Positions 10,790 to 22,389 of a stretch of 64,000 bases of DNA are shown one piece after another. The stretch is from contig NC_088778.1 of NCBI RefSeq assembly GCF_954871325.1, positions 33,244,730 to 33,308,729 of the forward strand. Reading direction: 5' to 3'. Source of the DNA: Gordionus sp. m RMFG-2023 (taxonomy: Eukaryota > Nematomorpha > Gordioida > Chordodea > Parachordodidae). Made by a program: the position numbers and the translations under genes. The notes beneath the pieces are model-generated. The model worked only from the letters and a program-made list of their open reading frames with translations, searched no databases and was not told where the DNA came from. Within the stretch, counting starts at the first letter, position 1. Every line of letters starts with the position of its first letter.

Positions 10790-13245
10790 CATTTAAATCA
10801 GTGCAAAATTTTATTATTATAATCTTTTTTCAAAAATAATTATCAGAAATATTTTTTTAAATATACTTATTGTTATATATTTCTTATATATTTGTAGTGG
10901 ATATTTCATATATATATATTGGTATATTATATATATATTTATTAATATTATTAGTATTAAATTATAAATGTCAATCAATTATATATGTAGTTAGTAATAA
11001 TATTGATTTTTGTTGATATTGATTTTTATATGATAATCGGCGCTGAAGGTTTTGTAATAACAAAAAAAACGAATGTTTTTATATTCATTATAAAAATTGA
11101 CAAGATTGTTGGAATTTATAAAATAGAATTAATAAAATTATGAGAATATTTTTATAAAAATTATGAAATAAATTAGAATAAATAGCAAGAATATATTATA
11201 TAATCGGAGAGATTAAATAAATATATATATATATAAAGAAATATTAAATATAGAGTTATTTTAGTATTAATAAATAAAAGTTAGTTTTATTTTACTTATT
11301 TAATCAATTTTATATTAAATAAAAAAAAATTGAGTTTAAATATCGTATAATATATTGTTCTAATTTTTATTTAATATTAATAGGGGGAAGAAAAAAAATT
11401 ACTATTACGACTAAAATTGTATTTCAATTTTTCAAATTTAACAAATATCTATCCAGAAGAGGGCGTTAAATGCGTAAATATGAAAATATCGTTATAGGAA
11501 ATCCGAATATTATTGACATGGGGAAAACCAAAACATTTTTTAAAAAAATGATGGGTTTCTTTGACATTTAATTTGTTAGTAGGTTTGTAATCGATAGATA
11601 ACAGAAAATTTGTAAGGCACACCTAGCTGGCCTTATCAAAATCACTTACTTCATTTTAGTTTCATACATGTATATTTAGGTGTTAAGCATTATCCAAAAA
11701 AAAATGTTTTGAAGATATTTTGATTTGACCGATTGCTGAGCTCAAAACCGACAATTTGCTAAATATTCGATTAACCAAATTTGCGAATAATATCCGATTG
11801 AAAAATGTTTATTTTTCTTTAAATCTATAAATACGTATAAAAACATTATCCCGTTTTTTAAAAAAAAAATAATATAGTGATTTGAATGAAAACCGATTCG
11901 TATCCCATGCAATGACCAAATATTGCATTGCTGGCGTTATCCATGGATAAATCTTCACTTATACGTGTACATTTACGTGTTAAGTATTATAAAATATTTT
12001 TTACATTTACGTGTTAAGTATTATAAAATATTTAAAAAATATTGTGATTTGAACGATTACTGAGCTCAAAACCTGCCATTTACTAAATATTTGATTAATC
12101 AAATTTGCTAAATATCGTGATTTGACCGATTGCCTTACTAAAAACCGCTTTACCAAATATTTATTTTTTTTCTCTATTATGTATATCATCAAAAGTACCA
12201 CACCTCAAAAATGATTAAATCGACTAGCCTTTCTCATCGAGATCTAATTCCCAACATACAAAACAAATTAGTAAAAAAAAAAAATTGGCGCGATAGCAAA
12301 GAAGATTCAAAAAATTAGTGACTAATTAGCACGCGACAGCAAAAAAAAATTAAATTTTCACTTTATGAAGGATATTTTGACTCACTTTTTAAGCCTTTAT
12401 AAAATGTTTGATTTATTATTTTATTGTGATTTACGTACAGGTCAATTTAATTTTTTTTTTAACTTCACTTTTAGTATTTTGTATTTTTTTCAATATTTTA
12501 TTATTTGTGTTTCCAAATTAACATATTTCCCAAATATGATTGATTTCTCCAAGAAAAAATTATCTATCAACCCCCCTACCCCCCCTCCACTAAGTTCAGT
12601 AGAAAATTCCTGGCCGCCTAAATTCTAAAAGTTTTTAAAAAGATTTAGATATTGTTGTAAAAATATTTTGGCATTATCCTAAAAAGAAATTAAAAAATGA
12701 AAAGTGAAATAATAAATAGCCGGAAAAAATTTTTAAAAAAATTCTTATATTTATTATATATTCTATTTTAGTTTTATAAATGTCCAATATATTCCTACAG
12801 TATTTAATTAGGTAGTAAGGTATATATATATAATTAATAATTTATATTAAATTTTTTTTATTATAGGTTAAAGTAGAAGCCAAATTTATATTAAATTTTT
12901 TTTATTATAGGTTAAAGTAGAAGCCATCTCCTGAGATGGCTATCAAAATTTTCAACATTTTTTAATGTTCATAAATGAAAATTTAATCTTCTTTACTATT
13001 ATTTTTTTTATACTAATTTGTTTTTTGTGTTGGGTTAAGTGTTGTTAAACGGCTCGTTTTAAGCCGGTTTTTAAAAACGGCTAACTCAGTTTTTTATCCA
13101 GAAAAATATTATGCAAGCCTGAAAATTTTGCTCATAGAAAGAGCAAAGGTCTAGACATATAGTATCGAAATTTCGGTTTTTAAAAATCGATTCAAAACGA
13201 GTCGTATAACAACATTAGTTGGGAATTAGTTCTCGATATAGAAAA
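10790..13245 (+). repeat. Long direct duplication, copy 1 (family X plus MITE)
   Basis: This segment recurs as 15,720-18,017 with long stretches of near identity. For example, 12,005-12,200 matches 16,317-16,520, and 12,365-12,628 matches 16,671-16,958. The order is shared: an aggggggaag-like block, gagggcgttaaatgcgtaa, repeated gatttgaccgattgc-gagctcaaaacc units, ggcgcgatagcaaagaag, a hairpin agccatctcctgagatggct (12,923-12,942), and then a MITE. Copy 1 has extra sequence near 10,860-11,280 that copy 2 lacks. Short plus-strand frames here (12,365-12,628 and its twin at 16,671-16,958) are Phe/Leu-rich and conserved only because the DNA is duplicated; I do not call them genes. Confidence 0.75.
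13037..13217 (+). mobile_element. hAT-type MITE, TAGTGTTGTTAAACGGCTCG family, copy 1
   Basis: The ends read aagtgttgttaaacggctcg and (reversed) taatgttgttatacgactcg, with long imperfect terminal inverted repeats that continue through gccgttttt-type sequence. The flanking 8-mers are gttgggtt and gttgggaa. They agree at six of eight positions, consistent with an old 8-bp target duplication. The better-preserved copy at 44,468-44,654 fixes the family's ends. Confidence 0.6.
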
Positions 13246-13249
13246 GCTA

Positions 13250-15007
13250 CTTCAATGCATTTGCGAATTAAAAATAAAGATTGATGAGCTGGTAGGAGAC
13301 TAAGAATGTGCTCCATACTGTAAAAGCTTTTAAAAATCTTGTTGAGAAAATCTTCCGATTTGGTCGCATTCGCTAATGGGGACCCAAGTAAGGTTAAGCT
13401 GTCAGGAGCAATGATTTTGTAGCCTTCCAACTTTTGTGGCTTATTGTTTAAGAAACATAATTCTGTTTTATTTATGTTGAGTACCAGGCCGATAGCTTGG
13501 GAATTGATTTCCAGGTGTTTTAAGGCGCTTAGTACATTAGCTGAAGGGCCACATATGGTCCCATCGTCTAAATACCATAGATTAAGATCTAGGTTAAAAT
13601 TTTGTTTAATTTGGTAGATGAGATGATGGATTCCAAAACAAAAAAGAAGAGGTCCTAATGGATCCCCTTGTTGGATGCCCTCTTGGGATAAAATCTGATA
13701 AGATCCATATGTCAAAGGCGTCTGAAAACCATATGAGGATTCAATAAATTTAGAATAACAGGGAAATGTTTCATAGAAGAATTTTAAAAATGAGGTAAGA
13801 TGTAGGCTATTGAAGGCATTTTTAAAATCTAGTTTACATATTACAGAATCAGGTGGTGGGTTTTCTAAGTAAATTCTTAATGTATGAGCCGCTATTTCAC
13901 AGCCACCCTTGATCCCAAAACCTAGTTGATAAGAATTTAATATGTTGACAGCATCATGTTTGATGTGTTCAATTATGATTTTGGCTATTAATCTTCTGAA
14001 AAAGGAGCCTACTGCAATAGGATGGATACCACCATCTGGCTTAGATAAAGCAATTAGACGTGCACCAAAAAGGATTTGGTGAGTTTGTATTGGAATATCA
14101 TTATTTATTATGTTATTACAAAAAGTTGTTAAAACCTTGATGACAGAACTATGGGAAGGATTTTTTGGATTAATTAAGTATTGAAAATAGGAGGGTCTGA
14201 AACCATCAAGACCACCTGCTGAGTTTTTATTGAAAGAATTGATAGCATTGACAATTTCATCACTGGTAAAAATTACAGTATGGTGGATTGGAGATGGGTA
14301 GATTATCTGTAGAAGCTTCAGGATGTAGTTGTTTCAATAGTTGTAATGTTTCTTCATTGATAGGAGAAAGATGGTTATCTGAGGATATGAGTTTAATTGC
14401 ACCACCTATGTCACCTTGATCTATTTTATTTGATATAATTTTGCATTTGTGTGTTATATCATCTACTTGCTTTTTAACATTATGATTGTAGTTAATCATT
14501 TGAATATTGTCAAAATTATCAATGTTCGATTTTATTTGTTCATGTAATGGGGTCTCTTTGTTAGCAGGACGTATAAGACATTTATGAGAGAAGGTTAATA
14601 AATCTTCCCATGATTTTAAGCAATTTAAGTTATAATTAACTTTTGTGATAAGTTTAATAACAAAATTTGAAATTAGGTTTCTAGATTTATATGGTAGATG
14701 TGTTAATGTGGGTCTTTTTTTCCATTCAAAAAATTTTCAAGAAAATCTGTGTTGATAGGGGGAGGATGAGGCTCAATAATATTGAATAAGGGTTTGGTGT
14801 TAAAATTTCATTGGTTGGAGATTTTTGAGAGGAAGGACATGTTGATCCTTTGTAACTATGTTTGTATAATAGATTACCCTTTGTCACTTTAATTAGTTTT
14901 GCACAGATGTTGCAAATTGTTGACATTGAAGTTTGAGGGTATGTGAGTAGAGATCGTAAAGTTGACAAAACCCAGTATTGTTTATAAAGAGTCAGGCTGA
15001 ATGGCAA
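13250..15007 (-). mobile_element. Non-LTR retrotransposon (LINE) reverse transcriptase gene, partial
   Basis: On the minus strand an N-terminal Cys-x2-Cys...His...Cys finger (CNICAKLIKV at about 14,895-14,925) is followed by a conserved pre-RT segment (GDIGGAIKLISSD, about 14,400). Reverse transcriptase motifs come next: SAGGLDGF, LIALSKPDGGIHPIAVG, LDFKNAFNSL, QEGIQQGDPLGPLLF and the catalytic WYLDDGTICG (near 13,565). The RT frame is open without a stop for about 355 codons (about 14,280-13,215). Upstream the frame shifts about three times, once near 14,265 and again near 14,730. No endonuclease domain is visible. RT similarity ends at about 13,255, where a family X segment begins, so the 3' part of the element is missing. 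The clade is unresolved: the N-terminal finger plus RT resembles LINE ORFs seen in many invertebrates. A diverged relic of the same element lies at 50,320-50,930. Confidence 0.8.
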
Positions 15008-15033
15008 TAATTATTATACACATTATTAAAATT

Positions 15034-15130
15034 TGATGTTTTGAATATCATTGTAATACTTAGAATATGATGTTTTGAATATCATTGTAATACTTAGAAT
15101 ATGATGTTTTGAATATCATTGTAATAATTA
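15034..15130 (-). repeat. 34-bp tandem repeat just upstream of the LINE reading frame
   Basis: Three units (15,034-15,067; 15,068-15,101; 15,102-15,130 partial), starting tgatgttttgaatatcattg, are nearly identical. They sit 27 bases upstream of the LINE frame on its coding strand, the position of the 5' untranslated region, where some LINEs carry repeated promoter units. A promoter role is inference. Confidence 0.75.
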
Positions 15131-15719
15131 GGATTTGATAAGTAACTGAAAGATTTGGAATACTAAGATGATAATAATTTAGTAGTAGCTTTACAATACT
15201 TTTCTGAAAGTATACATTGGTTTTTGGAATTTTGAATGATTTATATTTTCAAACTTGGATGAGTCCTAATATTTTGTAGAGGTTGTTAAATCATTGATTT
15301 GTAAGATTACTAAAACATATTTTTTAATAAAATACCATTTATATTACATATTATTATATACAATCGTAATAGGTAAAAAAATGTATTCGTTTGTTGTAAA
15401 ATAATGTGGGTGTTTCAATCACGGTAGTCTTTATAGAATGTTGTTTCCGACGTATCACGATTTAGTTTTCCAATTTCAATCATTGACCAAACTATAATAT
15501 GATGTTGTTTTCATCTTCGATATCTTCAATAATTATAGTCAAAAATTTCAAATTATAGGACTTTAATAATTGGTAATATTTAAACTTAAAAATAACTATT
15601 TATATTGTTATTACAAAAAAATAATTGGATGCATTGTTCTAACTGTACAAACTTTCTCTAATATTAGCTAAACAATATTACATTATTTATACTATATTAA
15701 TATTAAAGTTTTAAAATAA
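15131..15719. other. Non-coding spacer upstream of the LINE
   Basis: AT-rich DNA between the LINE's upstream tandem repeat and the second direct duplication. No gene, hairpin or repeat end is recognised. The true 5' end of the LINE may lie within it. Confidence 0.4.
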
Positions 15720-18017
15720 AAATATATTCCTTCAAAATTTTATTATTATAATCTTTTTTCGAAAATAATTATCAGAAATTTTTTAAATATACTTATTTAA
15801 TCAATTTTATATTAAATAAAAAAAATTTAGATTAAATATCGTATAATATATAATTCTAATTTTTATTTAATATTAATAGGGGGAAGAAAAAAAATTACTA
15901 TTACAACTAAAATTGTATTTCAATTTTTCAATTTTAACAAATATCTATCCATAAGAGGGCGTTAAATGCGTAATTATGAAAATATCGTTATAGGAAATCC
16001 GAATGATGACATGGGTGCTGACCTTATTGATACTTCATTTTAGTTTCATACGCGTATATTTAGGTGTTAAGCGTTATCCAAAAAAAATGTTTTGAAGATA
16101 TTTTGATTTGACCGATTGCTGAGCTCAAAACTGACAATTTGCTAAATATTCGATTAACCTAATTTGCTAAATCTATAAATACGTATAAAAACATTATCCC
16201 GTTTTTTTAAAAAAAATATAGTGATTTGAATGAAAAGCGATTCGTATCCCATGCAATGACCAAATATTGCATTGCTGGCTATCTATCCATGGATAAATCT
16301 TCACTTATACGTGTACATTTACGTGTTAAGCATTATAAAATATTTAATAAATATTGTGATTTGAACGATTGCTGAGCTCAAAACCTGCCATTTACAAAAT
16401 ATTTGATTAATCAAATTTGCTAAATATCGTGATTTGACCGATTGCCTTACTAAAAACCGCTTTACCAAATATTTATTTTTTTTCTCTATTATGTATATCA
16501 TCAAAAGAAGACACCTCAAAAATGAATCGACTAGCCTTTCTCATCGAGATCTAATTCACAACATACAAAACAAATTAGTAAAAAAAAAAATTGGCGCGAT
16601 AGCAAAGAAGATTCAAAAAATTAGTGACTAATTAGCACGCGACAGCAAAAAAAAATTAAATTTTCATTTTATGAAGGATATTTTGACTCACTTTTTAAGC
16701 CTTTATAAAATGTTTGATTTATTATTTTATTGTGATTTACGTACAGGTCAATTTAATTTTTTTTTTAACTTCACTTTTAATATTTTGTATTTTTTTCAAT
16801 ATTTTATTATTTGTGTTTCGAAATTAACATATTTCCCAAATATGATTGGTTCTAATAAATTTTTAATTCTCCAAGAAAAAATTATCTATCAATTCCTTCC
16901 CCCCCCCCCACTACCTCCACTAAATTCAGTAGAAAATTCCTGGCCGCCTAAGTTCTAAAAGTTTTTAAAAAGATTTAGAATTTGTTGTAAAAACATTTTG
17001 GCATTATCCTAAAAAGAAATAAAAAGTGAAAAGGAAAAAATAAATAGCCGTAAAAAATTTTAAAAAAAATCTTATATTTATTTATAAATTCTATTTTAGT
17101 TTTATAAATGTCCAATATATTCCTACAGTATTAAATTAGGTAGTAAGGTAATTTATATTAAAATTTTATTATTATAGGTTAAAGGAGAAGCCATCTCCAG
17201 AGATGGCTATCAAAATTTTCAAAAAGTGAGTCAAAATATCTTTCATAAATGAAAATTTAATCTTCTTTACTATTATTTTTTTTTAATACTAATTTGTTTT
17301 TTTGTGTTGGGTTAAGTGTTGTTAAACGGCTCGTTTTGAGCCTATTTTTAAAAACGGCTAACTCAGTTTTTTATCCAGAAAAATTTTATGCAAGCCTGAA
17401 AATTTTGATCATAGAAGTGTCGTAAATGATACATTTACAATATAATGTCAATCATATTTGTTTATCTATGTGTTTGTATATAGTTAAAAAAATGTCAGTC
17501 ATTTTTTTAATATTAGAAATTAATACATATTATATTTTTGTAAAAAAGATCACTTATTTAATTTTGATAACTTTTTTAATTTTCATAAAACCTTTTGAAT
17601 CATGATAACATTTTTCGCTTTTGATTTTTGACTTTTTGTAATTTGATGAATATATTTTACTTAATAAAGATGATGAATATATTTTACTCAATAAAGAGAT
17701 AAGTCCAAATTTCAGTTCCGTGTTTATTTTATTTTATAATTCTGAATTTAGCTTTTTATTTCGGTAGTTTGTCCTGCTGAGTTTATTCTTATATTAGAAT
17801 TTAGTCTCACATTTTTTTGATATAGTTAACGTTAAGCGTGTTTTTTTTGACAAGAAGGAGCAAAGGTCTAGACATATAGTATCGAAATCTTGAGGCTTAA
17901 ACAATATTTTTCTGGTTAAAATATTGAGTTAGTCGTTTTTGAAAATCAGCTCTAAACCAGTCGTATATAACAACATTAGTTGGGAATTAGTTCTCGATAT
18001 AAAAAAGCTACTTCAAT
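15720..18017 (+). repeat. Long direct duplication, copy 2 (family X plus MITE)
   Basis: Near-identical partner of 10,790-13,245, with the same hairpin (17,189-17,208). Beyond the hairpin it contains a short inverted copy of its own 16,620-16,700 segment (agtgagtcaaaatatctttcat at about 17,227), so this part can fold back. It ends in the same gggaattagttctcgatata segment as copy 1 and then passes into an inverted family X copy. Confidence 0.75.
17314..17978 (+). mobile_element. hAT-type MITE, same family, copy 2, interrupted by an insertion
   Basis: Matches the MITE at 13,037-13,217, with the same flanking 8-mers. About 435 bases are inserted near 17,418-17,851 in the middle (between catagaa and ggagcaaagg). 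The insertion carries a small direct repeat, gatgaatatattttact, at 17,643 and 17,672. The insertion has no clear ends apart from a possible agaa duplication. Confidence 0.55.
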
Positions 18018-18148
18018 TCAACCATTTTTAAGATGCCTTAATTTTGATGATATATAATAGAGAAAAATATTTTGTAAGTGGTCGGGTAGTATGGTAATCG
18101 GAAATCACGATATTTTTAAAATGTTATTTTCGGGATAATGTTTTACAC

Positions 18149-18162
18149 GTATTTATAGATAT
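18149..18162. repeat. Left target-site duplication of the RTE/SINE chimera
   Basis: The 14-mer gtatttatagatat is repeated exactly at 20,835-20,848, on the far side of the inserted element. Confidence 0.85.
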
Positions 18163-20834
18163 TATTTTTTTTTCTCTTTAGCTTTCACCTTTTCTGGTGG
18201 TAAGCTCCTTCAACATCTCTCTCCACTTTATGTTATTCGTACAATCTCTTTTATCTATTTTATACTTCTTTATATTGGCTCTAACTTTATGGCCCCATTG
18301 AAGTTTTGGCCTTCCTCTTTTACGTTTGCCCATCACTTCCAATCTTTCAACTTTATTTCCTATGTAGTTCATAGGCCTTCTCATTGTGTGCCCATACCAC
18401 CTAAGTCTGTTTACTTAGTCTTAATGGGCACTACCTTTAAACTATTTAGTATTCTTGTACTGCGCACCTTATCCTTTCTTGTTACCCCAGCAATCATCCT
18501 CAGCATTCTCATCTCCATAGTTTGTAGACTTCTCTCGTCTGATTCTTTGGTTGGCCATGTTTCCGAACTATATAGAATAGTTGGTTGTACTATAGAACTG
18601 TAAATTTTTCCCTTTAATTTGTGTGGGATTCTTTTGTCAAATAGCACTCCAGATAAAGATCTCCACTTTAACCACCCTTGATTAATCTTATTCTTTATCT
18701 CTTTTTCTATTGTGCCGTTTGTTTGTATAGTGGAGCCCAAATATTTGCAGCTTTCAATTGCGGATCTGCCAATCATTTATATCAATACTCTCCGTTTCAT
18801 CTCCTCCTATCACCATATACTCCGTCTTTTCTCTATTTACTTTTAATCCGTGCGTTTCTAGGATATTTATCCAATTCACTAACCTTTCTTTCATTTCATC
18901 CTTGGATTCGGCAAGTATCACAATATCATCTGCAAATATCATATTCCACGGGACTGTTTGAGGTATAGACTGTGCTATTACATCTATTACTGTAATGAAG
19001 AGAAGTGGGCTGAGAGCCGACCCTTGATGAGCTCCTTCGGCTATTGTGAAGCCTGCGTACCTGTTGTGCTACGGACCATTGTTGTATGTTCCATATACAT
19101 ATCCTCTATTAATTCTTATATATTTTTCGGGAACTTTTTTGTGGCGTAGCGCCCACCAGATAAGAACTTTTTTGTGGCGTAGCGCCCACCAGATAAGTTT
19201 TCTATTTCGATTATATCTCTTAATCTTTTTTCTATTATTTTTTCGTATAGTTTTAGACAGTGTGACATTAGTTTTATCCTTCATTTCCAAGTATTTTATT
19301 TTGTACAGATTTGTGAGGAGATGTATTCCATCATCTCCTAGTGCTTTAAGGCTTTCTATTGGAATATCGTCTGGACCCCTAGCTTTGTTGTTTTTCGTAT
19401 GCTTGAGGCATGTGATAATTTCTTGTTCTGTTTTAGGTTGTACAAGGTTTTGACATGGGGAGTGTTCGTCTAGATGTAGTATGTGGTGATTAAAGTTGAG
19501 ACCTGAAAATTATTCATTATTTCTTTTTCCTTTATTATCAATTTCCCATCTTTATTTTTGATTACTTTCGGAGCTCCGTTTATATCCCTAGAGTTCTTTT
19601 CTCGCTGTTTGGCTAATCTGTATATTTTATGTAGATCTTCATACATGTCATCGTATGCCATAGATTTGGCCCTAACCTCTTGATTCCACCACCATGGATG
19701 GCTTTTTTCTCCTGTATGTGGTTTGTACCTCTTGATTCCACCACCATAGTTCTTTGTGAGATTTGTTGCCTCCTCTTGTCAAGCCTTATTAATCTGGATG
19801 AAAGGTCTGTCCAGATTTTTTCACTGACTTGTGAGCAATTTATTGTTTCAATGTTTGCATCGATTGCAAAGGCATCCTGTCATTGTTTTTAATTTGCCCC
19901 ATTTGATGCATGGTTCCAGTTTTATCTTATTTTGAGTGGATTTATTTGAGATTTGTAAATGTGTTGCGCGGCGATATCTTCTCCTGGGATGACTTTGCAG
20001 TCTATTACATCTTTTAATCTTCTGCGAGAGATTAGCATGTAATCTATCTGTGTTTTCCTAGTACCACTTTCATATGTTATTAAATGACTGTCTTTTTTCC
20101 TATAGTAGGTGTTGAGGCAAGGTCGAAGGCTTGGGCTCTCCTTCATCATTTCTTTCTCCGTATCCAAAACCACCATGATGCCTTTTGTAGCTCTATCTCT
20201 TGCTTTCCCCACATGCGCATTTAAGTCACCACCACTCATCCTTAGGGATTTCCATTACACCTTCATCAAGGATAGCTCTAAAGTCATCTTTCTCTTCTTC
20301 CTTGCAACCCGTTTGAGGAGCATATACTGATAGGATGTGTAGTATTGATTGACCAATGCAGAATCATCAAAGTTTTCTGTCCTTTCCATTTCGTCTCTTG
20401 TATGCACGCTATATCAACTTTTCTCTTGTTCAACATTGATGCCAATTCTCTCGTCTTACCTTTAAGCGTCCCAATATTCAAACTTGCCAGTCTTGTCTTC
20501 TTTGCTTTGACCTTTACTTTATTTTTCACAGGATGGAGGTCTACACTTTGCGCGTCGCATGGAGGGAACGCCCTAGGCTTTCATATTCATATTTTCATTT
20601 GTGCCCTTCATTTTGTTTATTGGACAGGAATCCTTAGCACCCGGTTGTCCAGGCCTGTCGGTGACCGGGGTGTCATCTCTAAGCTCCGAAATTCATCATT
20701 CCATATGTCTTTACACATCAGTCATCGAAGAAAAATTTGAAAGTTTTTATGGTTCTTACCAGGATTGAACCAGCGTCCTTGTTCATACTAGTGTTTCCAA
20801 GCCTACATCTTACCCATTAGGCCACCCCGGCGAT
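18163..20834 (-). mobile_element. RTE-clade LINE with a tRNA-derived SINE head, inserted as one unit
   Basis: Read on the minus strand, the element starts at 20,834 with ATCGCCGGGGTGGCC. A tRNA-like head follows, with an A box (TGGCCTAATGG) and a B box (GGTTCAATCC). Next comes a body shared with the SINE at 57,787-58,096, and then an AP-type endonuclease: LNIGTLKGKTRELASML, IQETKWKG, GGDLNAHVGKARDR, KKDSHLITYESGTRKTQIDY and CKVIPGEDIAAQH, typical of RTE/BovB. The RT part retains IFADDIVILAESKDEM (about 18,920) and the C-terminal GKRKRGRPKLQW, ending at a stop at 18,178 and a short A-rich tail. The copy is dead: it is spread over at least six frames and has lost much of the RT. It also has local tandem duplications, for example a 33-bp unit twice at 19,131-19,196. 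A 14-bp target duplication flanks the whole unit, so head and LINE inserted together. Confidence 0.85.
20753..20834 (-). promoter_or_regulatory. tRNA-like internal promoter (A and B boxes) at the 5' end of the RTE element
   Basis: The A box TGGCCTAATGG fits TRGYNNARNGG at every position. The B box GGTTCAATCC differs from the GGTTCGANTCC type at one base. Spacing is normal for a tRNA. The T-arm is imperfect and the cloverleaf is degenerate, so this is a SINE head and not a functional tRNA gene. Confidence 0.7.
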
Positions 20835-21480
20835 GTATTTATAGATATATAAAACACAAATAAACATTTTTTTCAATCGATATTAACTAGCAATTTTGAT
20901 AAATCGAATATTTAGTGAGTTGTCGGTTTTGAACTCGGCAATCGGTCATATCACAATATTTTAAAAATATTTGGTAATAATGTTTAACGCGTAAATGTAC
21001 GCTTACGTTAAGGCTGGCAGGGAGAAGAACAAAATTAAGAAAGTGTTTTAAAATTTTTTAATTTTATTTATTTAAAAAATTATTTTACTAAAAATGCAAC
21101 ATATTTTCATGCTTATATAGTTTATAAAAATCAATTAATATAAAAAAATCTATTTAATAATTTATAATCAAACTATTGAGTTAATATTATAAAATGAGTC
21201 CATAAGGTTAATATGAGTCAATAGAATAAAAAATAATTAATCAGGACATTTCAACAGCTTATTAAACAAAAAATAAGAGATTTTCACCAATAACGCCAGC
21301 GATATGTGCCTTACAAATTTTCAATCATTTTTCGATTCTAAACCTACTCATTAATTAGAAACCTAACATTATTTTTTAATTTTTAGGTTTCCACATGCCA
21401 GTAATCATTCTGGTTTCCTAAAATGATATTTTCATATTTAAGCATTTAACGCCCTCTTATGGATATATATTTTTAAAATT
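20835..21480 (-). repeat. Family X repeat in inverted orientation, interrupted by the RTE insertion
   Basis: With 18,030-18,162 it forms one inverted family X copy: gttgtcggttttgaactc at about 20,919, aacgccagcgatatgtgcc at 21,290, and taacgccctcttatgg at about 21,447. The RTE element sits inside it at the duplicated 14-mer. The hairpin end is not recognisable here. Confidence 0.6.
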
Positions 21481-21925
21481 GAAAAATAAAATTTGAGTAG
21501 TAACAAGCTAGTAAATTTTTTAAAATTAAATAAAAATAGAATTATTTATTTGATACTTAATCTTAAATTTAGGTTAGGGTTCAACAAATATATAATTGAA
21601 ATTTACTTGTACTGTTTGTGATGTCCAAAACTTCTAGATTAAAAGCTTTAAAAAATTATTGTAAATATATATTTGATATTTTACTTTAGCATTCTGCAGT
21701 GCATACATTTGATGCTATAATATAAATACACATGATTCAGTAATTAAGTTTTTAATTTTTTATACTTGGTGAAAATAATGATATATTTGTCTGTGTAGAG
21801 GCATCCATTAATAGAGCATTGTCAGCTAAAATATATTTATATGAAATATTTAGCTATAAAAATCACTTTGTGTTTATTTCGATATATATCTTTTCTTAGG
21901 GCAATCAGAGTCTGTGTAAAGAAAT
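21481..21925. other. Non-coding AT-rich spacer
   Basis: No coding pattern, repeat end or RNA gene was recognised in this stretch. Confidence 0.4.
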
Positions 21926-21928
21926 AAA

Positions 21929-22240
21929 AATTTGAGTATTTAAAATAATTTATAAATCACAATTATTTACCTTGAACAGGGAGGTTCACAGATGGACCTT
22001 GAAAGTAAGAGGTTAGACTTAGAGAATCATCTAAATTGGAATATTAATTGGATAATATGTGGTAAAATATTTATACCTAAAATTTGAGTATTTAAAATAT
22101 ATTATTAATCACAATTATTTACCTTGAACAGGGAGGTTCACAGATGGACCTTGAGAACAAGAAGCTAGACTTAGAGAATCATCTAAATTGGAATATTAAT
22201 TGGATAATATATGGTAAAATATTTATAACTATTTACTTTG
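21929..22240 (-). repeat. 150-bp tandem duplication carrying two exon-like segments
   Basis: The units start at about 21,929 and 22,079 (aaatttgagtatttaaaat). On the minus strand each contains tttag, then about 60 bases encoding a variant of DDSLSLTSYFQGPSVNLPVQ, then the donor-like CAAG/GTAAATAATT. The peptide is conserved between units better than the flanks appear to be. If real, these are duplicated small exons of the gene that includes the FLYWCH-like exon at 22,252-22,389, but the phases do not join simply. Treat as tentative. Confidence 0.4.
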
Positions 22241-22251
22241 AATTGGCTTGC

Positions 22252-22389
22252 ATTACAGTGATGCTAAATTCAGTACCACAAATTTTAGCTCTTCCTCCAC
22301 ATTTTCTTCTACATGTATAACATATAGCCTTTCCATGTTTATGCAAGACATAATCATATCCTCCATAAAATATGCACTCTTTGTTTTGC
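22252..22389 (-). CDS. FLYWCH-type zinc-finger exon, partial gene
   Basis: On the minus strand an acceptor-like ...actag is followed by a frame reading QNKECIFYGGYDYV, then HKHGKAICYTC, then RRKCGGRAKICGTEF. The spacing Phe-x-Gly-Gly-Tyr-x-Tyr...Cys-x3-Cys-x2-Arg-Ala is that of a FLYWCH finger. These are common in Mutator-like transposases and a few DNA-binding host proteins. The frame closes soon after (stop near 22,240), or splices at GTAATG near 22,256. It lies outside, but next to, the inverted repeat that carries OTU genes. That combination would fit a decayed Mutator-like element, but no transposase core was found. Confidence 0.45.

Noticed and set aside
12365-12628. Phe/Leu-rich frame conserved at 16,671-16,958
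   Set aside because: Conserved because the whole DNA segment is duplicated; composition is that of AT-rich non-coding DNA.
18289-20740. Several plus-strand frames of 60-135 codons
   Set aside because: They are antisense to the RTE endonuclease and RT; only the minus strand shows family motifs.
20753-20834. A functional tRNA gene
   Set aside because: A and B boxes are present, but the cloverleaf stems are degenerate and the sequence continues directly into a SINE body and a LINE.
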